NCBI RefSeq assembly: GCF_963678635.1
Contig: NC_087065.1
Location: 3,834,534-3,898,533 of the forward strand
DNA from: Symsagittifera roscoffensis
Lineage: Eukaryota > Xenacoelomorpha > Acoela > Convolutidae
Direction: 5' to 3'
Length of the DNA: 64,000 bases
Under the pieces are notes generated by a model that saw only the letters and a list, made by a program, of their open reading frames with translations, ran no database searches and was not told the DNA's origin. Position numbers and translations under genes: made by a program. Shown one piece after another: positions 9,447 through 20,100 of the stretch. Each line of letters begins with the position of its first letter. The stretch's first letter is position 1.

Positions 9447-10880
9447 CGCATTAACGTAATTTTCCCATGATTTCCCTTTCTTGATTCCGAGCTGCTTTTT
9501 GCTCGGTTTGCTCAACAACTTCGGTCCCTCGTAACATCCGAACGTGAACTGATGTCCAGACCCGGTTGCTGCCGAATCGCTAGCCCATTCTTCATTGTAA
9601 TAACGGGAAGACCGGCTTTCCCTGGCGCTTCCTGGAGCTCCGGAAGACCTGTTCCTGGACACCGACCGTCGACCTGTATGCACTTGTTGCGGCTCTTGGT
9701 ACGCGACACTGGAATCAACGAACTTAATCGGGCTCATTTGTCGGGTTGGGGTACTTGTTTTAATTCGGGGCATGCTCCTCGATTTCGACATTTTACCCGC
9801 CGACCCTTGACTCGAGTTATGACTCATTTCAGGAGCAGTAAGGGTTACGATTGGGTTCGAGTACTGGAGAGTTTGGTTCAACATGCTCATTATATTTGTT
9901 TCAATAGATACCAAAGGTGTTCTGGCAAAGGGTGGCTCGTAACTCAAATGCCTCGGAATCTCCCATTCTTGGTCAATGACAATTTCATCACCTTTTAACA
10001 GCGGAAATTGACACCATTTATCAAGTTGAACAGAGATGAAATTTGTCTGACAAAATTGAGAATCAACATTCTTTCCAGGAGTTTGGGTCCCCATGTTAAA
10101 AGTCCGGATTAGATCAGACCCAGTTTGACAGCATGTGTTTTCCAATTGGGCTTCTTCAGTTTGGGAATTCGAGCTCTTAGAACCCAACTTTTGGGTGATT
10201 TTCGGGAAATCTTCACTCTCAGTTTGACAGTCCATCGTCATCATGGCAACTTCTGCTTGGACATTTTTACTCGTCTCATTGACACTTGGGTCACTTTGAG
10301 TGCTCATGTCAGATTGGATTTTAACAGCTGGAATTTGGAATTGGGGCAATCGTGAAACAGAATCACTTAGAGGTGTTTTGACTGTCAAATCGTGAGCGGG
10401 AATCGAACCTCTCACTACTCTGACGGTTGAATCTTCTGAAGATTGGGTACTTTTAAAGCTGGTTTGACACGCTGTTGTTTGTGTTTCTGGTTCTCGTGGA
10501 TTCAAAGCGGCGAATTTGGTCTGGCAAACAGCGTCTATTGTAATCACAGGCTGGTGAAAATTGAAGAGATCACTGGTTTGACAGGCAACTGAGAAACACG
10601 GCAGGTCCTCGAAGTCTTCATATTCTTCGGGATCCTCGGGTTCTTCTGGAATCGGAGGTCCCAAAATGGAACTATGAGGGATTGCGAGGCTGTTTGTCTG
10701 GTAGTCGGAAGAAGGGAAGTGTCGCAGATGATGACAGGAACAGTTGCAAGGGGGTGTTTCGAGGGTGCATGTGCACCTCAACTGTGTCATATGATTGCAT
10801 AGACAGCAGTGCTGACATGTTGAGTGGTGTTCGTGACAGTTGCAGTTGTCGCAGCTCATCGCATTTCCATCGCAATGACA
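9447..10880 (-). CDS. CAP-Gly gene, exon 3 (Cys/His-rich patch plus xQT motif array)
   Basis: This 1,434-base exon (478 codons, phase 0 at both ends) starts after ACGTTTTAG at 10881 and ends GCG|GTAAGT at 9447. Its first 51 residues contain 14 Cys and 8 His (for example CDNCNCHEHH, CQHCCLCNH), a possible metal-binding patch with no pattern I recognise. Counting from the Met at 10859, ten xQT tripeptides follow in about 220 residues: YQT 53, CQT 93, 112, 131, 211, 244 and 270, TQT 126 and 258, SQT 232. There are also TQS at 138 and 187. xQT is the core of the motif bound by the dynein light chain LC8 (DYNLL), and arrays of such sites occur in LC8 hub clients such as Nup159 and ASCIZ. Cys at the first position is not canonical, so LC8 binding is inference. 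The C-terminal third is basic and Ser/Arg-rich (SKSRSMPRIK, RRSVSRNRSS), as in many microtubule-binding regions. I do not recognise the orthologue. Confidence 0.8.
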
Positions 10881-10915
10881 CTAAAACGTGAATGAAATCA
10901 AATAACCCGGGTTAT

Positions 10916-11010
10916 CCTCCATACACCGAAAATGCTTATCATACAATTCTAAACATCAAATTTGCGGAAAATGCTTGTCATACAATTTTCATACAATTTC
11001 GAAAAATGGT
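10916..11010. repeat. Short dispersed repeat (GAAAATGCTTGTCATACAAT type)
   Basis: CCTCCATACACCGAAAATGC, then two or more copies of AATGCTTRTCATACAATT. Related words occur at 37300-37330 (CCTCCATAGACCGAAAATGC), 37480-37520 and 37990-38140 (AATGCTAGTCATACAATTTC). Intron 2 of the CAP-Gly gene; non-coding. Confidence 0.6.
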
Positions 11011-11761
11011 TGAAAAAAGATATAAACTAATTTATGCGGCTGTTTGATCAAGTTAGTTAAATCAAAATGTTTCACAATTAATTTCAGAACAAGTTGAATA
11101 GTTAAGTCATTTTTTCTCTGCTTCATCTTTAGTTATCAGGAAAAAGTTATGGAGCTTATTTTTGTTCTGATCAATCTTTTAGAAGGGGAAGGAGCTATGG
11201 CGTAGGGTAGTTTTTTTTGGCTACCTCAGCTCGTAAAAATTAAGTGTGACGTAAAGTTTTTCTAAAGCAGCGTAATTTTTGTAAAGTAATTTCACCATCC
11301 TACTTTACAGACATCAATTGCCTTAATTCGACTGAAAAGTTGAAACAAATTGTTATTTTTTTTATTGTTATTGAACTTCTTTGCTTAAAGTGTCGTTACC
11401 GGAGCATTAAGTGCAACCTGCACAGCAGCTGGCTGTCCTTGTTTCATTATAGAGTACAAACAAAAACTTAAGTCAACCCCTCTCTTTAAAAAAAAACACT
11501 GCACAAATTAACTTTTAATGGAGAATTATGTTTTTCGGAATTTTTACTGCCGCTTTATCGAAATATGGTATTTTCAAATGCGAGCTTTTGAAAGTACATT
11601 ACATGCAAATTCTAAGTAAAATATAAAACGTTTTCTCAGTGTTATCCTGACAAATTCTCATATGCTTCATTCAAAACGCTTCTACATAGAGTAACGTAAT
11701 CCAAATTTTCATACAGAACTCTAAGGCTCCCTTTGCGGAGTTCTGAAAAAAAAAGTCTCAC

Positions 11762-12035
11762 TGGTCTGGGTGCGACTGAATCGTTCGAGTCCATTGGACT
11801 CATCACGTGATCATGCATCACGTGATTATGACCCCCCTCCTCATTCTGCTGAACAGGTGCACCCCCACATTGCGAGTCATCTCCCAGAGTGTTGTAGCCA
11901 GAGGAGCCAGATGATCCAGCCGATCTGTGCTCTTGTAGTTGCTGTTTGGCTGCATCCAACATCGTTCTCAGCAGCTCAACCTCTCCTTTCACTGAGGCCA
12001 GTTCTTTTTTCATCACTTGGTTTTCACGCTCATAC
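11762..12035 (-). CDS. CAP-Gly gene, exon 2 (coiled coil)
   Basis: A 274-base exon from acceptor TTTTTCAACAG at 12036 to donor CCA|GTGAGA at 11762/11761. It encodes YERENQVMKKELASVKGEVE, then LLRTMLDAAKQQLQEH: a heptad-like coiled coil continuing from exon 1. A Gly/Ser-rich linker (SSGSSGYNTLGDD) and a His-rich stretch (HNHVMHDHVM) follow. It starts by completing an AA-G Lys codon and ends in phase 0, matching exon 3. The frame stays open 40 codons past the donor, to a stop near 11642, so a shorter alternative C-terminus is possible. Confidence 0.75.
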
Positions 12036-12521
12036 CTGTTGAAAAAAAAACATTTTTTTCTTTTTGAAAGATCAGTCTCTTAATTTAAAGTTTCGAGAGA
12101 ATTGTTTATTTTATAGTAAAAATGATATTTTTTTAAATGGATTTCATTTTTGAAAACATAGTTGGATGACTGCCCACGTTTTTCGGCAAACTGTCTGCTA
12201 AATTATCACATAATTTTTGTAGTAATAAAAGCTGAAAATTACTCTTTTTGAAAAGTAAAAATTATTTTTTTTAATAGCAATAAAGGCTCAAAATTAATTT
12301 TTGTTTGTCTCAAAATACAATCTTGAGATGATTTAATTGATTCATATCAAAAACCGTATCACAACTTTTTTTCTTAAAAAGTTTGGGATGAGCAAAGAAT
12401 AATTTTGAGCCTTTATTGAGCCTTAATCGATACTTTCATCAATGCTTTGTTTTTTAAAAATTACCTATAACTATATGAAATCTATGCAATGGGGAATTCT
12501 CATTTTATCGGCCAAACTCAC

Positions 12522-12778
12522 TTCATTTTGTCTCGCATAATCTTCGCAAACTCCCCACACAAAGTGGACATTCCATTCTTGGACCCCGCCAGAACAATTT
12601 TGACCGCCTCTTTCGCCACAGCCTGCTCATCTATTCCCGAGTAGGAGCTCGAACCGGACCTGAGATTCGCGGTTGAGCTGAGAGGAGTGTTGCCGCGGGA
12701 CCCCATTGAGCGGAACATTTTCCCGAGAGCAGCGAGACGGGAGGAGCTTGGGGAGGAGAGTTCCTTGTTGGACGCGGC
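12522..12778 (-). CDS. CAP-Gly gene, exon 1 visible (basic Ser-rich lead and coiled-coil start)
   Basis: A 257-base exon after acceptor TTTTGATTACAG (AG at 12780-12779), ending ATGAA|GTGAGT at 12522/12521. It reads AASNKELSSPSSSRLAALGK, then MFRSMGSRGNTPLSSTANLR, then EQAVAKEAVKIVLAGSKNGM and EFAKIMRDKMK, where the helix begins. The acceptor implies upstream exons in phase 0; the inner Met (12718) is an alternative start. Upstream exons would lie to the right, beyond the tandem duplication; I found none that I can support. Whether a motor or other domain precedes (CAP-Gly is C-terminal in KIF13B, for instance) cannot be told. The six exons together give 818 codons. GC content is clearly above the flanks. 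Confidence 0.75.
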
Positions 12779-12936
12779 CTGTAATCAAAATTAAAAAGAA
12801 CTCTGATTTGAAAAACTAGCCTACTGCTGAGACAATTACAAGCAAAAAGATAAAAATGAAATGAACATAATCATTTCACAATCACTTTCTGATGCCATTT
12901 TTTATTTCTATCAAAAACTCCAAAAAGTTGTTTCTT

Positions 12937-13800
12937 TTACAAATATGTCCGTGTATGCCCCATTTTGGGTCAACTTGCGTATTTTGAAAATGTATAAATA
13001 ACAGAACAGAAGTATTAAGAACTAAAAAAAAAAAACTACTAAGAAACTAGATTTTTATTAAAATTGTCATTGCATGTCACAATAAATATTTGCATAAGAT
13101 GGAGCATAATTTATGCAGGAAGAGATTACTTTCCGACCACTAGAAGCGAGAATCTATTTAAATGATGGTGTTTTCTGCGCGATATCAGATGCCACGAGTG
13201 ATCTTTTTGACGTAGTTCAAGTTGCAAGGCAAATTCTTGAAGTTTTTGCGCTGTCGAGAAAGCAATCCGAATTTTGAAATCTTATTGTCTATGAGACCAT
13301 GCCATTGAGCAAAAAAGTAGCAGAAAACTTTATCATAATTCAACATTTTACAATTGGCGCGGAATAGTTCTACTGTATTTTTTTGGCGATCGTAGTTCAA
13401 AGTTGTTTCCGAACATCTGAACTAAGTATAGACATATGAAATATAGTAGCACTGAAAAAATAAATGCTTGAACTTCAAAAAGATGGATAAAGAGACCAAT
13501 TGATCTGTAAGTAACCCTGGCTAAAAGTAAAAAGTCAAAGAAGTACAGCCGGTTGCTGTGCAAATACAACACAAATTTCTGACCACAATTAGAAAAAAAA
13601 TTAATAAACAGTTTGTTTCTTAATAGGATCATTTTTTGTCGTGATGTGATATGAACAAATTTAAGCGATTAGTCATATTCAATTTCAATAGTGAATTAAG
13701 TTTATTCTTCAAGCATTTTTTCATTACGAGGCCAAACTGTGCACTAGATAGGCGCACAATTTAGTGTGTGCAAGTCTGAGGAATCCAGAGACAAGTCTTT
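12937..13800. other. 864-bp segment present only in copy 1
   Basis: In copy 2 the base pairing with 12936 (GTTTCTT) is followed at once by the counterpart of 13801 (AAACCTACTT). TCTT occurs at both edges, so a microhomology deletion in copy 2 is simpler than an insertion in copy 1. No terminal repeats or target duplication are seen, and minus frames at 13185-13400 and 13348-13632 have no recognisable domain. Confidence 0.85.
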
Positions 13801-14079
13801 AAACCTACTTAAAAATTTTTGCAACAATCAGAGAAAACAAAAAAAAGAACAAAGGAAGATCAAAGAGAGCGTCTTTGTCGCGGAATCCGCTAACAGTTCA
13901 CAAAAAGTTTGGCCATGTAAGGTTTTCGAAATATGATTAGAAGATTTCAAAAATTTTCATTAGAAAGTTTTTTCAATTTATTTATATTAGATATACAAGT
14001 CTGCTCGCTTGCTTTACTTGACAGAAAATTAAAGAGTCGTTAATTTTAATTTCGTTAGACTTACGACTCAAAAAGCTTT

Positions 14080-14285
14080 AAAATGATATATCTTTCGACC
14101 CATTCTCATAATTCTCAGAACCAAAAGAGAAAACCAAAACACTCGAAGGCAAAACTATCTCCCTACTTTTAATTGTCGGAACGAAACAAAATTCTAAAAT
14201 AAAGTTAGAAAAATCTGATTTCGTGAAAAAATCCGGGCAGGTATCAAATCTCCTGAACACTTCTCCCATAAAATTTTCTCCGTGT
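14080..14285 (+). repeat. TCGAC-type dispersed repeat
   Basis: Contains AAATGATATATCTTTCGACCC, related to ATGATATATCAGTCGACCC at about 53440 and TGGTATATCAGTCGACC at about 61730. The duplicated copy is at 22003-22208. Non-coding. Confidence 0.5.
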
Positions 14286-15582
14286 CGAAAGAACCGGCTT
14301 AAAATGCTTACTCAGCCGAAAATAGAATGAAAAATCACTCTCCACTCCCGTGAAGAGTTTCTATTTTTCCATATTATAATAATCATAATGAAATGGTTTA
14401 GCTAATCATTTCAGGCTTACAATTTACAAAATACTTTCTTTACACTTTAAACCCAGTCTCAAACTTGAGAAAATTTCATTGCAGAAATTTACTTCTTAAG
14501 GATGATTAAGCTGTAATGATCTAATTCTTGAAGCCGCTCTTAGCACCTGTCCAAGTCGAAAAAAGTTTTAAAATTTTTAAAAAAAATGAAAATTCTGGAA
14601 ATTTTTCTCTTCTCATGGCTTTGGCAGAAGTAACAGCATTCGACAATTTATTCCTATTATTTAGACTTATTTACGATCTAAATTAAAATAGTAGCACATT
14701 TTGTTTGATTATTTTCTCCATAAAACGCTATCAAATTTTTAGCTGATCGAAATGTGCTGAGAATTTTGACCACATCGTAACTTAAGAACGCAAGAAAAAA
14801 CATTACCTTTTTAGCCCTACTTTTGAAACGGCTGCTCATTTTTTTTGAAGCTTAGGAGATCATTTGTAATTAACAAGAAAATGTAATTAAATTGATGGAA
14901 AAATGATAATTTTGTGAACGCTCTTTTGATGTTTCTTGATCATTAACCTTCGTTAAAAGGCGATAGACTATTTGAAATCATTTTGAAGAATTTGGTTCAA
15001 AATGGTAGTGTGTTGTTTGTTTTTAACAGGGGTAAATATAATATCCTTAACTAGTGTACGTTGTTAAATGTCAGGCAAGCTTTGTTTATTTTTCCTCTCT
15101 CTTCGTTCAGGTGTTTTTCTTTTGTTTATATCCAGTTTCCATGTCGTACAATCAATCTTAAACTAAATTATAAAATTCGATTGAAATTGATATCAAAAGG
15201 TTTAGCTAACCGTGATAATCATGCAGGAAGCACTTCCAATATACTCCACTCAATTACGTCATTTTTTTCGTCAACCAATAAGCGCAATAAACCAACATTA
15301 ATACGTCTGCGTGAGTTTTCTTTCGTCCCATGTCCAGGACACCAAAATTACATAATCGATTTTTTATCAGAGCTCAATTAATATACCTTATTTTTTCAGA
15401 AAACAATCTTTTCTCTTAACCCCCTTGACCGACTCGTGTTTTTCAAGGCAGATTAGGCTCAAATTTTGAATGCGCGACATTTAAAAGGTTTTTTTTTATA
15501 CAGTGTCAGAGACTATATGTTTAGTGTAGTTTTAGAAGTATCCTGAAAAAAGTCCATTGATGTCTTTTTTGGTTGTTAAATA

Positions 15583-15916
15583 ATAATAATTGTAGTTCCT
15601 GCGAATCGCAGAGGAGCTATCAGTAGGCCTTAACAGTCCTGTCGAGGATAGTCAGTCCATTTGTATTATCTCCCCACATTCCAGACAGAGTTATTTTGCT
15701 GAGCGAAGCTGTTTGTTGCGACTCAAGGCCGTTTTTTTGCGTCTAGAACTTTTACGTGGTACCACTATTGCAGCCAAATTTGGTCAGGTTGTGGTAGACC
15801 TGAAGCTGGAGGTCAAGTGATAGCTTGTCCTCACACACTATCATTGCCATGGCATGGGATCGAATACACGATCTGACGATTTCAAAGTGAACGCCTTACC
15901 ACTGTGCTAAGTATCT
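15583..15916 (-). mobile_element. tRNA-derived SINE
   Basis: On the minus strand the element starts near TTAGCACAGTGGTAAGGCG, a good pol III A box. About 40 bases on is a B box, GTATTCGATCCC. Between them, GGCGTTCACTTTGAAATCG resembles the anticodon arm of a serine tRNA (TGA). A tRNA-unrelated body of about 250 bases follows (CACTTGACCTCCAGCTTC, CCTTGAGTCGCAAC). It ends CTGCGATTCGCAGGAAC plus an AATTATTATTATT tail, the usual simple-repeat end of LINE-mobilised SINEs. The whole unit is about 335 bases. Confidence 0.85.
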
Positions 15917-16160
15917 CCGAAAATCTGCTTTCAGAAAATCTGGTCAAACCATCGACAGATAAGGCGGACGAGGTGATCTACTGAAATTTTTTTGAAAAAA
16001 CAATCCAATTGAATTTTCAGGCTAGTTTTTGATCAAAAAATTAGGACCAAGTTAACATCCTTAACATTTTTCAGCTAGTATTTTTAGAATCGAGCATTTT
16101 ACATGGAAATTTAATTTAAATTAAGCGCTGGGGTGTGGAGGACTTTAATTTGGTCTATTT

Positions 16161-16172
16161 GGGGGGGGGGGG
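16161..16172. repeat. Poly-G tract, 12 bases
   Basis: Run of 12 G in TTTAATTTGGTCTATTT-G12-AGGATATTAATTTG; the copy in the second duplicate is at 24084-24095. Confidence 0.95.
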
Positions 16173-16431
16173 AGGATATTAATTTGATCCAAAAATTAAA
16201 AAGAAAACAATTATTCTCAATTTTAAAATTTTTTGCCCTTCTCAAGAATGTAGAAAGGCAATTGAAATTAAACTAGCTACTTTAGGCTGAAAAGGGAGTA
16301 TGATATCAGACAAAATCAGATTGTCAGTGATTAGATTTGAGCGTCAAAAAACTTCAGCGCCGTTTTTTTTTTCAACTCGTTTTTCGCTCCGATCAGTTTG
16401 AGATAACTCAGAGACAGCTCATATCATAACA

Positions 16432-16876
16432 AGACTACTCACATCAGGGCAAAGCCCTGAGTGTACCGACTGCCTTTAAAGGTCTATGTAGCAGTAATAA
16501 CATGAAAAAAGTAAATGTAATAAAATAAAAAGAAACATTTTTTTTTATTTGAAATTTTTTGTGAAAATCATCCCCACACGCCAAATAAACAACAAAGTGA
16601 TATATTCGCTATTGGTAACAAATCAATTATGGCAAATAAAATTCCTTTAAACAATTTGGAACGATTTGTAAGACTATTTACATCTCCGCTTACGCGTTAA
16701 TGGCGCAAAATAAAGGCGCAAAATACGCGTTAATGGCGCGGTTATTGTCCCAATTTGGCCAAAATGGCAATCTTTAAACCCTCATCTCATAACTTTACAA
16801 AAATTGTTCACAGGTGAGATAAAACCCGTCCCGAGCACAAATATTCCGTTAATTTTGTTACAAAAGTTGGAACAAA
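16432..16876 (-). repeat. Hairpin-ended dispersed repeat, copy 2
   Basis: Same family as 7015-7306, in reverse orientation. The hairpin is CAGGGC-AAA-GCCCTG at about 16446, followed by ATCATCCCCACACGCC, CTCCGCTTACGCG, TGTCCCAATTTGGCC and CCCGTCCCGAGCACAAAT. Confidence 0.8.
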
Positions 16877-17179
16877 AACTACTCTACTTGTAAATCTGAT
16901 CCTAAAAACTGCCTCAATGTCAAAAAAATTGGTTGAAACATTTAGGAAAAAGTGCGCAAAATCAATCTAATTCGTTGCCTTTTTAGTGCGTTTTTATTTA
17001 TATCTGAAATTTTAATGACAAATTTAATTAATATCTGAATCTTTTTTCAATTCTTAGTAAAATTAGGAAAAAATATTGGATCAAATTGTTTCAAACTTCA
17101 ACCGTTTTGTTTAGATGACTGAGATCGGATACGTTTGATTTCTTTGTATATAAAACTGCCTCAATATTGTTATTCAGTG

Positions 17180-20100
17180 TAGCATTATGATTATTATTTG
17201 GAAAATCACCCTGAAGAATAGTCACTTTTTGGCACTAAGGAACCCATCTTTTCACAAATTTGTCAGAATATTGAAAATTTGGGGCCGAGAGTTTCGTATA
17301 AAGTTCAAATTTTGGTTACAAACATCGTGTATGAAACGTGAACAGAAAGTTTATTTGCTCAAACTATATGTAACCACATTTCTCTCAAATTCTGTTCTAT
17401 AAATTTGAAGTTTTTGCAGATTACTGATATTGAAAAACAAATGCCCGCATCATAGGCATATATCTGAACAAAAAAAAACACAAAAAAACCGGACCTCCTG
17501 AAACTTCATGCGTGAATTAATCGCTTTTAAATTTTTCAGAAATTTTTTTGTTCTTACAAAGAAAGTGATAAAGATGTTGGGCTTGGTCAAACTTTTTGGT
17601 CAAATAGTGTGTTTTTGGTCTTCATCTTTGAATTGAATTTTTCGTAACACTTGAAACAATTTTACAATCTGAGCGTAAGCATTTATATTTCACAACTGAT
17701 ATTTTGTAAGGTTAAGGTTTTTGAAAAATGCCAGCTGATCAATTTGGGACAAATAGAGCGCAAAAAAAGTTGAAAGGCAAGCAATCCAACTCAGAGAGCA
17801 TTGCAAATTGAATTGAGTCAGGGTATCTGATCATATTATTAAGTGACTAGACGCTGAATAGACGCATTTTGTCTTTTGTTTTGCGTGCAGCGAAAAAACG
17901 TGCAGAAGGGAGCCTGAAAAAAAATCTTTTTTTGTTCGTTTCTTGAAACCTTCATCGAGTTTTTAAATTTTATAAAATTGTATCACTCGTTTTTTTTTCA
18001 AGTTAATCAAAAGACACATCGAACGATCAGGGCTTTTTATTGATGGGAGCATATTCATTTTGAGGTCAATTCTTCTTTTAGGAATACTAAAAAAACTTAT
18101 TTCTGGCTTGTGTCTTTCTTGCAACGAAGAAAAAGACTGCGGTAAACAATTCTGTTCATTGCTGATAAAGCAGTAAAAAGTGGGAACGCGGTATTTTAAT
18201 TTTATAATTATCTTGAAAAAGTTTTGGCTATAGAAGTAAGTTTTCATGGGGTGAAAACCAAAAAAGACAGTTTTGCATTGTTTTTGAGTTCATTTTGACA
18301 TTAAATATTTTACAAAAGAGCTATGAGGGATCTCTAGATGCTTTTCGGTCGGCTGATTTGTTTTTTTTTCAAAAAAATGCTACCACATTCAAAAATTGAT
18401 TTCAATCCTAACAACTGTTGAACAGTCTCAATTTAAAGTGAGTTTCTAACTTAAAAGAAGGGTTATAAACGATTTTTGGTTACAAAAATCGTCTATGAAA
18501 CGTGACGAGAAAGTGTTTTTGCTCAAACTATATGTTACCACTTTTCTCTCAAACACTGTTCTATATGATTTGAGGTTTTCGCAGATTTGTGATAATGAAA
18601 ATCATAGGCATATATCTGAAGCTTACATTTAGTTTCTACGCTAAGAATAACGGAAGATATTAATTCTTTAATTCTCTTACCAGATACAATTGCGCATGAT
18701 AAATGAGATATAAAAATTGCAAATTGTTAACAAATAAATTTGTTATTTTTTTGTTTCAATTATATAATAATTATTTGACCGAAACCTCGAGGCCTGCTTA
18801 AACACAAAAACAAAAACCATTCATACTCATTAAAAATTTTTGTTTTTTTAAATTTTTTCGGAGAAAGACAAAAAAGACTGGTCGTCCTGAAATTTCATGC
18901 GTGAATTATTCGCTTTTAAATTTTTCTAAAAATTTTTTCATTCCTTCAGAGAAAGTGATGAAAATGTTGTGCTTGATGTGGCTTTTTTTTCTTTCAAATA
19001 TCGTGTTTCCAGTCTACACCTTTCAAATGAATTTATCATAACACTTGAAATGATTTTACAATCTGAGCTTAAAAAAATGAAGCCTGAAAAAAAATTTCTT
19101 TTTATTCGTTTCTTGAAACTTTCATCAAATTTTTAAATTTTATAAAATTAAATTACTCGTTTTTTTTCAATTTAGTCAAAAGACACACGGAACGATCTGG
19201 AATTTGTTTTGAAGTGAGCTTTTTTATTTTGATGTGAATTCTTTTTTGGGAATGCTAAATATTTTTATTTATTTATGGCTTTGTCTTTCTTGCTACGAAG
19301 AGAAATACTGCAGTAAAAAAATCTGTTCCTTGCTGATAAAGCAGTAAAAAGTGGGAACATGGTAATTTAATTGTACAAATATCATGAAAACGGTTTGACT
19401 ATGGAAAAAAATTAGTTTTGCATTGTTTTTGAATACATTTTAACTTTAAATATTTTACAAAAAAAAATGCGACCACATTCGAAAATTGAAGTCAACCCTA
19501 ACATTATTGAAACCGTTTTAATTTAAGATGAATTTCTAAATCAAAAGAAGGGTTTATCCGAGGTTTAAATTTTCTCACATCTTTGCGCTGCATAAAAAGT
19601 TTTATTTTAGACAAGTCTTTTTGACATTTCTTGTTACTATAAAACTTTCAGATGTTTTTCAAATTGGGAACAATTATCAGCCTAATTTGAGTACGAATCG
19701 TTTTGAGACAAATTTTTTGCAGCTCACTTGTGATAGAACGAAATACATTGCACGCTAATGGTCCCATTATAAATAAAATGGCATTTTTTAAAACCCAATA
19801 ACTTTCCCTTTCAGGACAAAAAGTTCGAAACATTTCTTTGAAAAATTTTGTAGGGAATCAACGTCGTTCATATGCTTTTTTGTGGAACTTTTTTTGTGGA
19901 AATCAAACTATATGTAACCACTTTTCTCTCAAACACTGTCTATATAATTTGAGGTTTTTGCAGATTAATGATTATGAAAATCAAAAGCCCGCATCATAGG
20001 CATAAATCTTAAGCTTACATTTAGTTTCTACGCTAAGACAAAGGAAGATACTAATTCTTTAATTATCTTACCAGATACAATTGCAAATGATATATGAGAT

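Noticed and set aside
10395-10412. GGGAATCGAACCTCTCAC, resembling the 3' part of a tRNA
   Set aside because: It lies within the coding frame of exon 3 and has no tRNA fold.
11743-11761. A 19-base GTGAG...TTTTTTTTTCAG string that looks like an ultrashort intron
   Set aside because: Removing it shifts the frame. It is better read as a donor followed by a T-rich start of intron 2.
9402-12718. Assignment of the CAP-Gly gene to KANK, KIF13B, CEP350 or CLIP
   Set aside because: A C-terminal CAP-Gly occurs in KIF13B, and KANK has QT-like motifs, but no motor, ankyrin repeat or family-specific segment is seen. Left unnamed.
15850-15916. Functional tRNA gene at the A/B boxes
   Set aside because: The boxes are followed by a long unrelated body and a simple-repeat tail, and the arms do not pair properly. 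SINE fits better.
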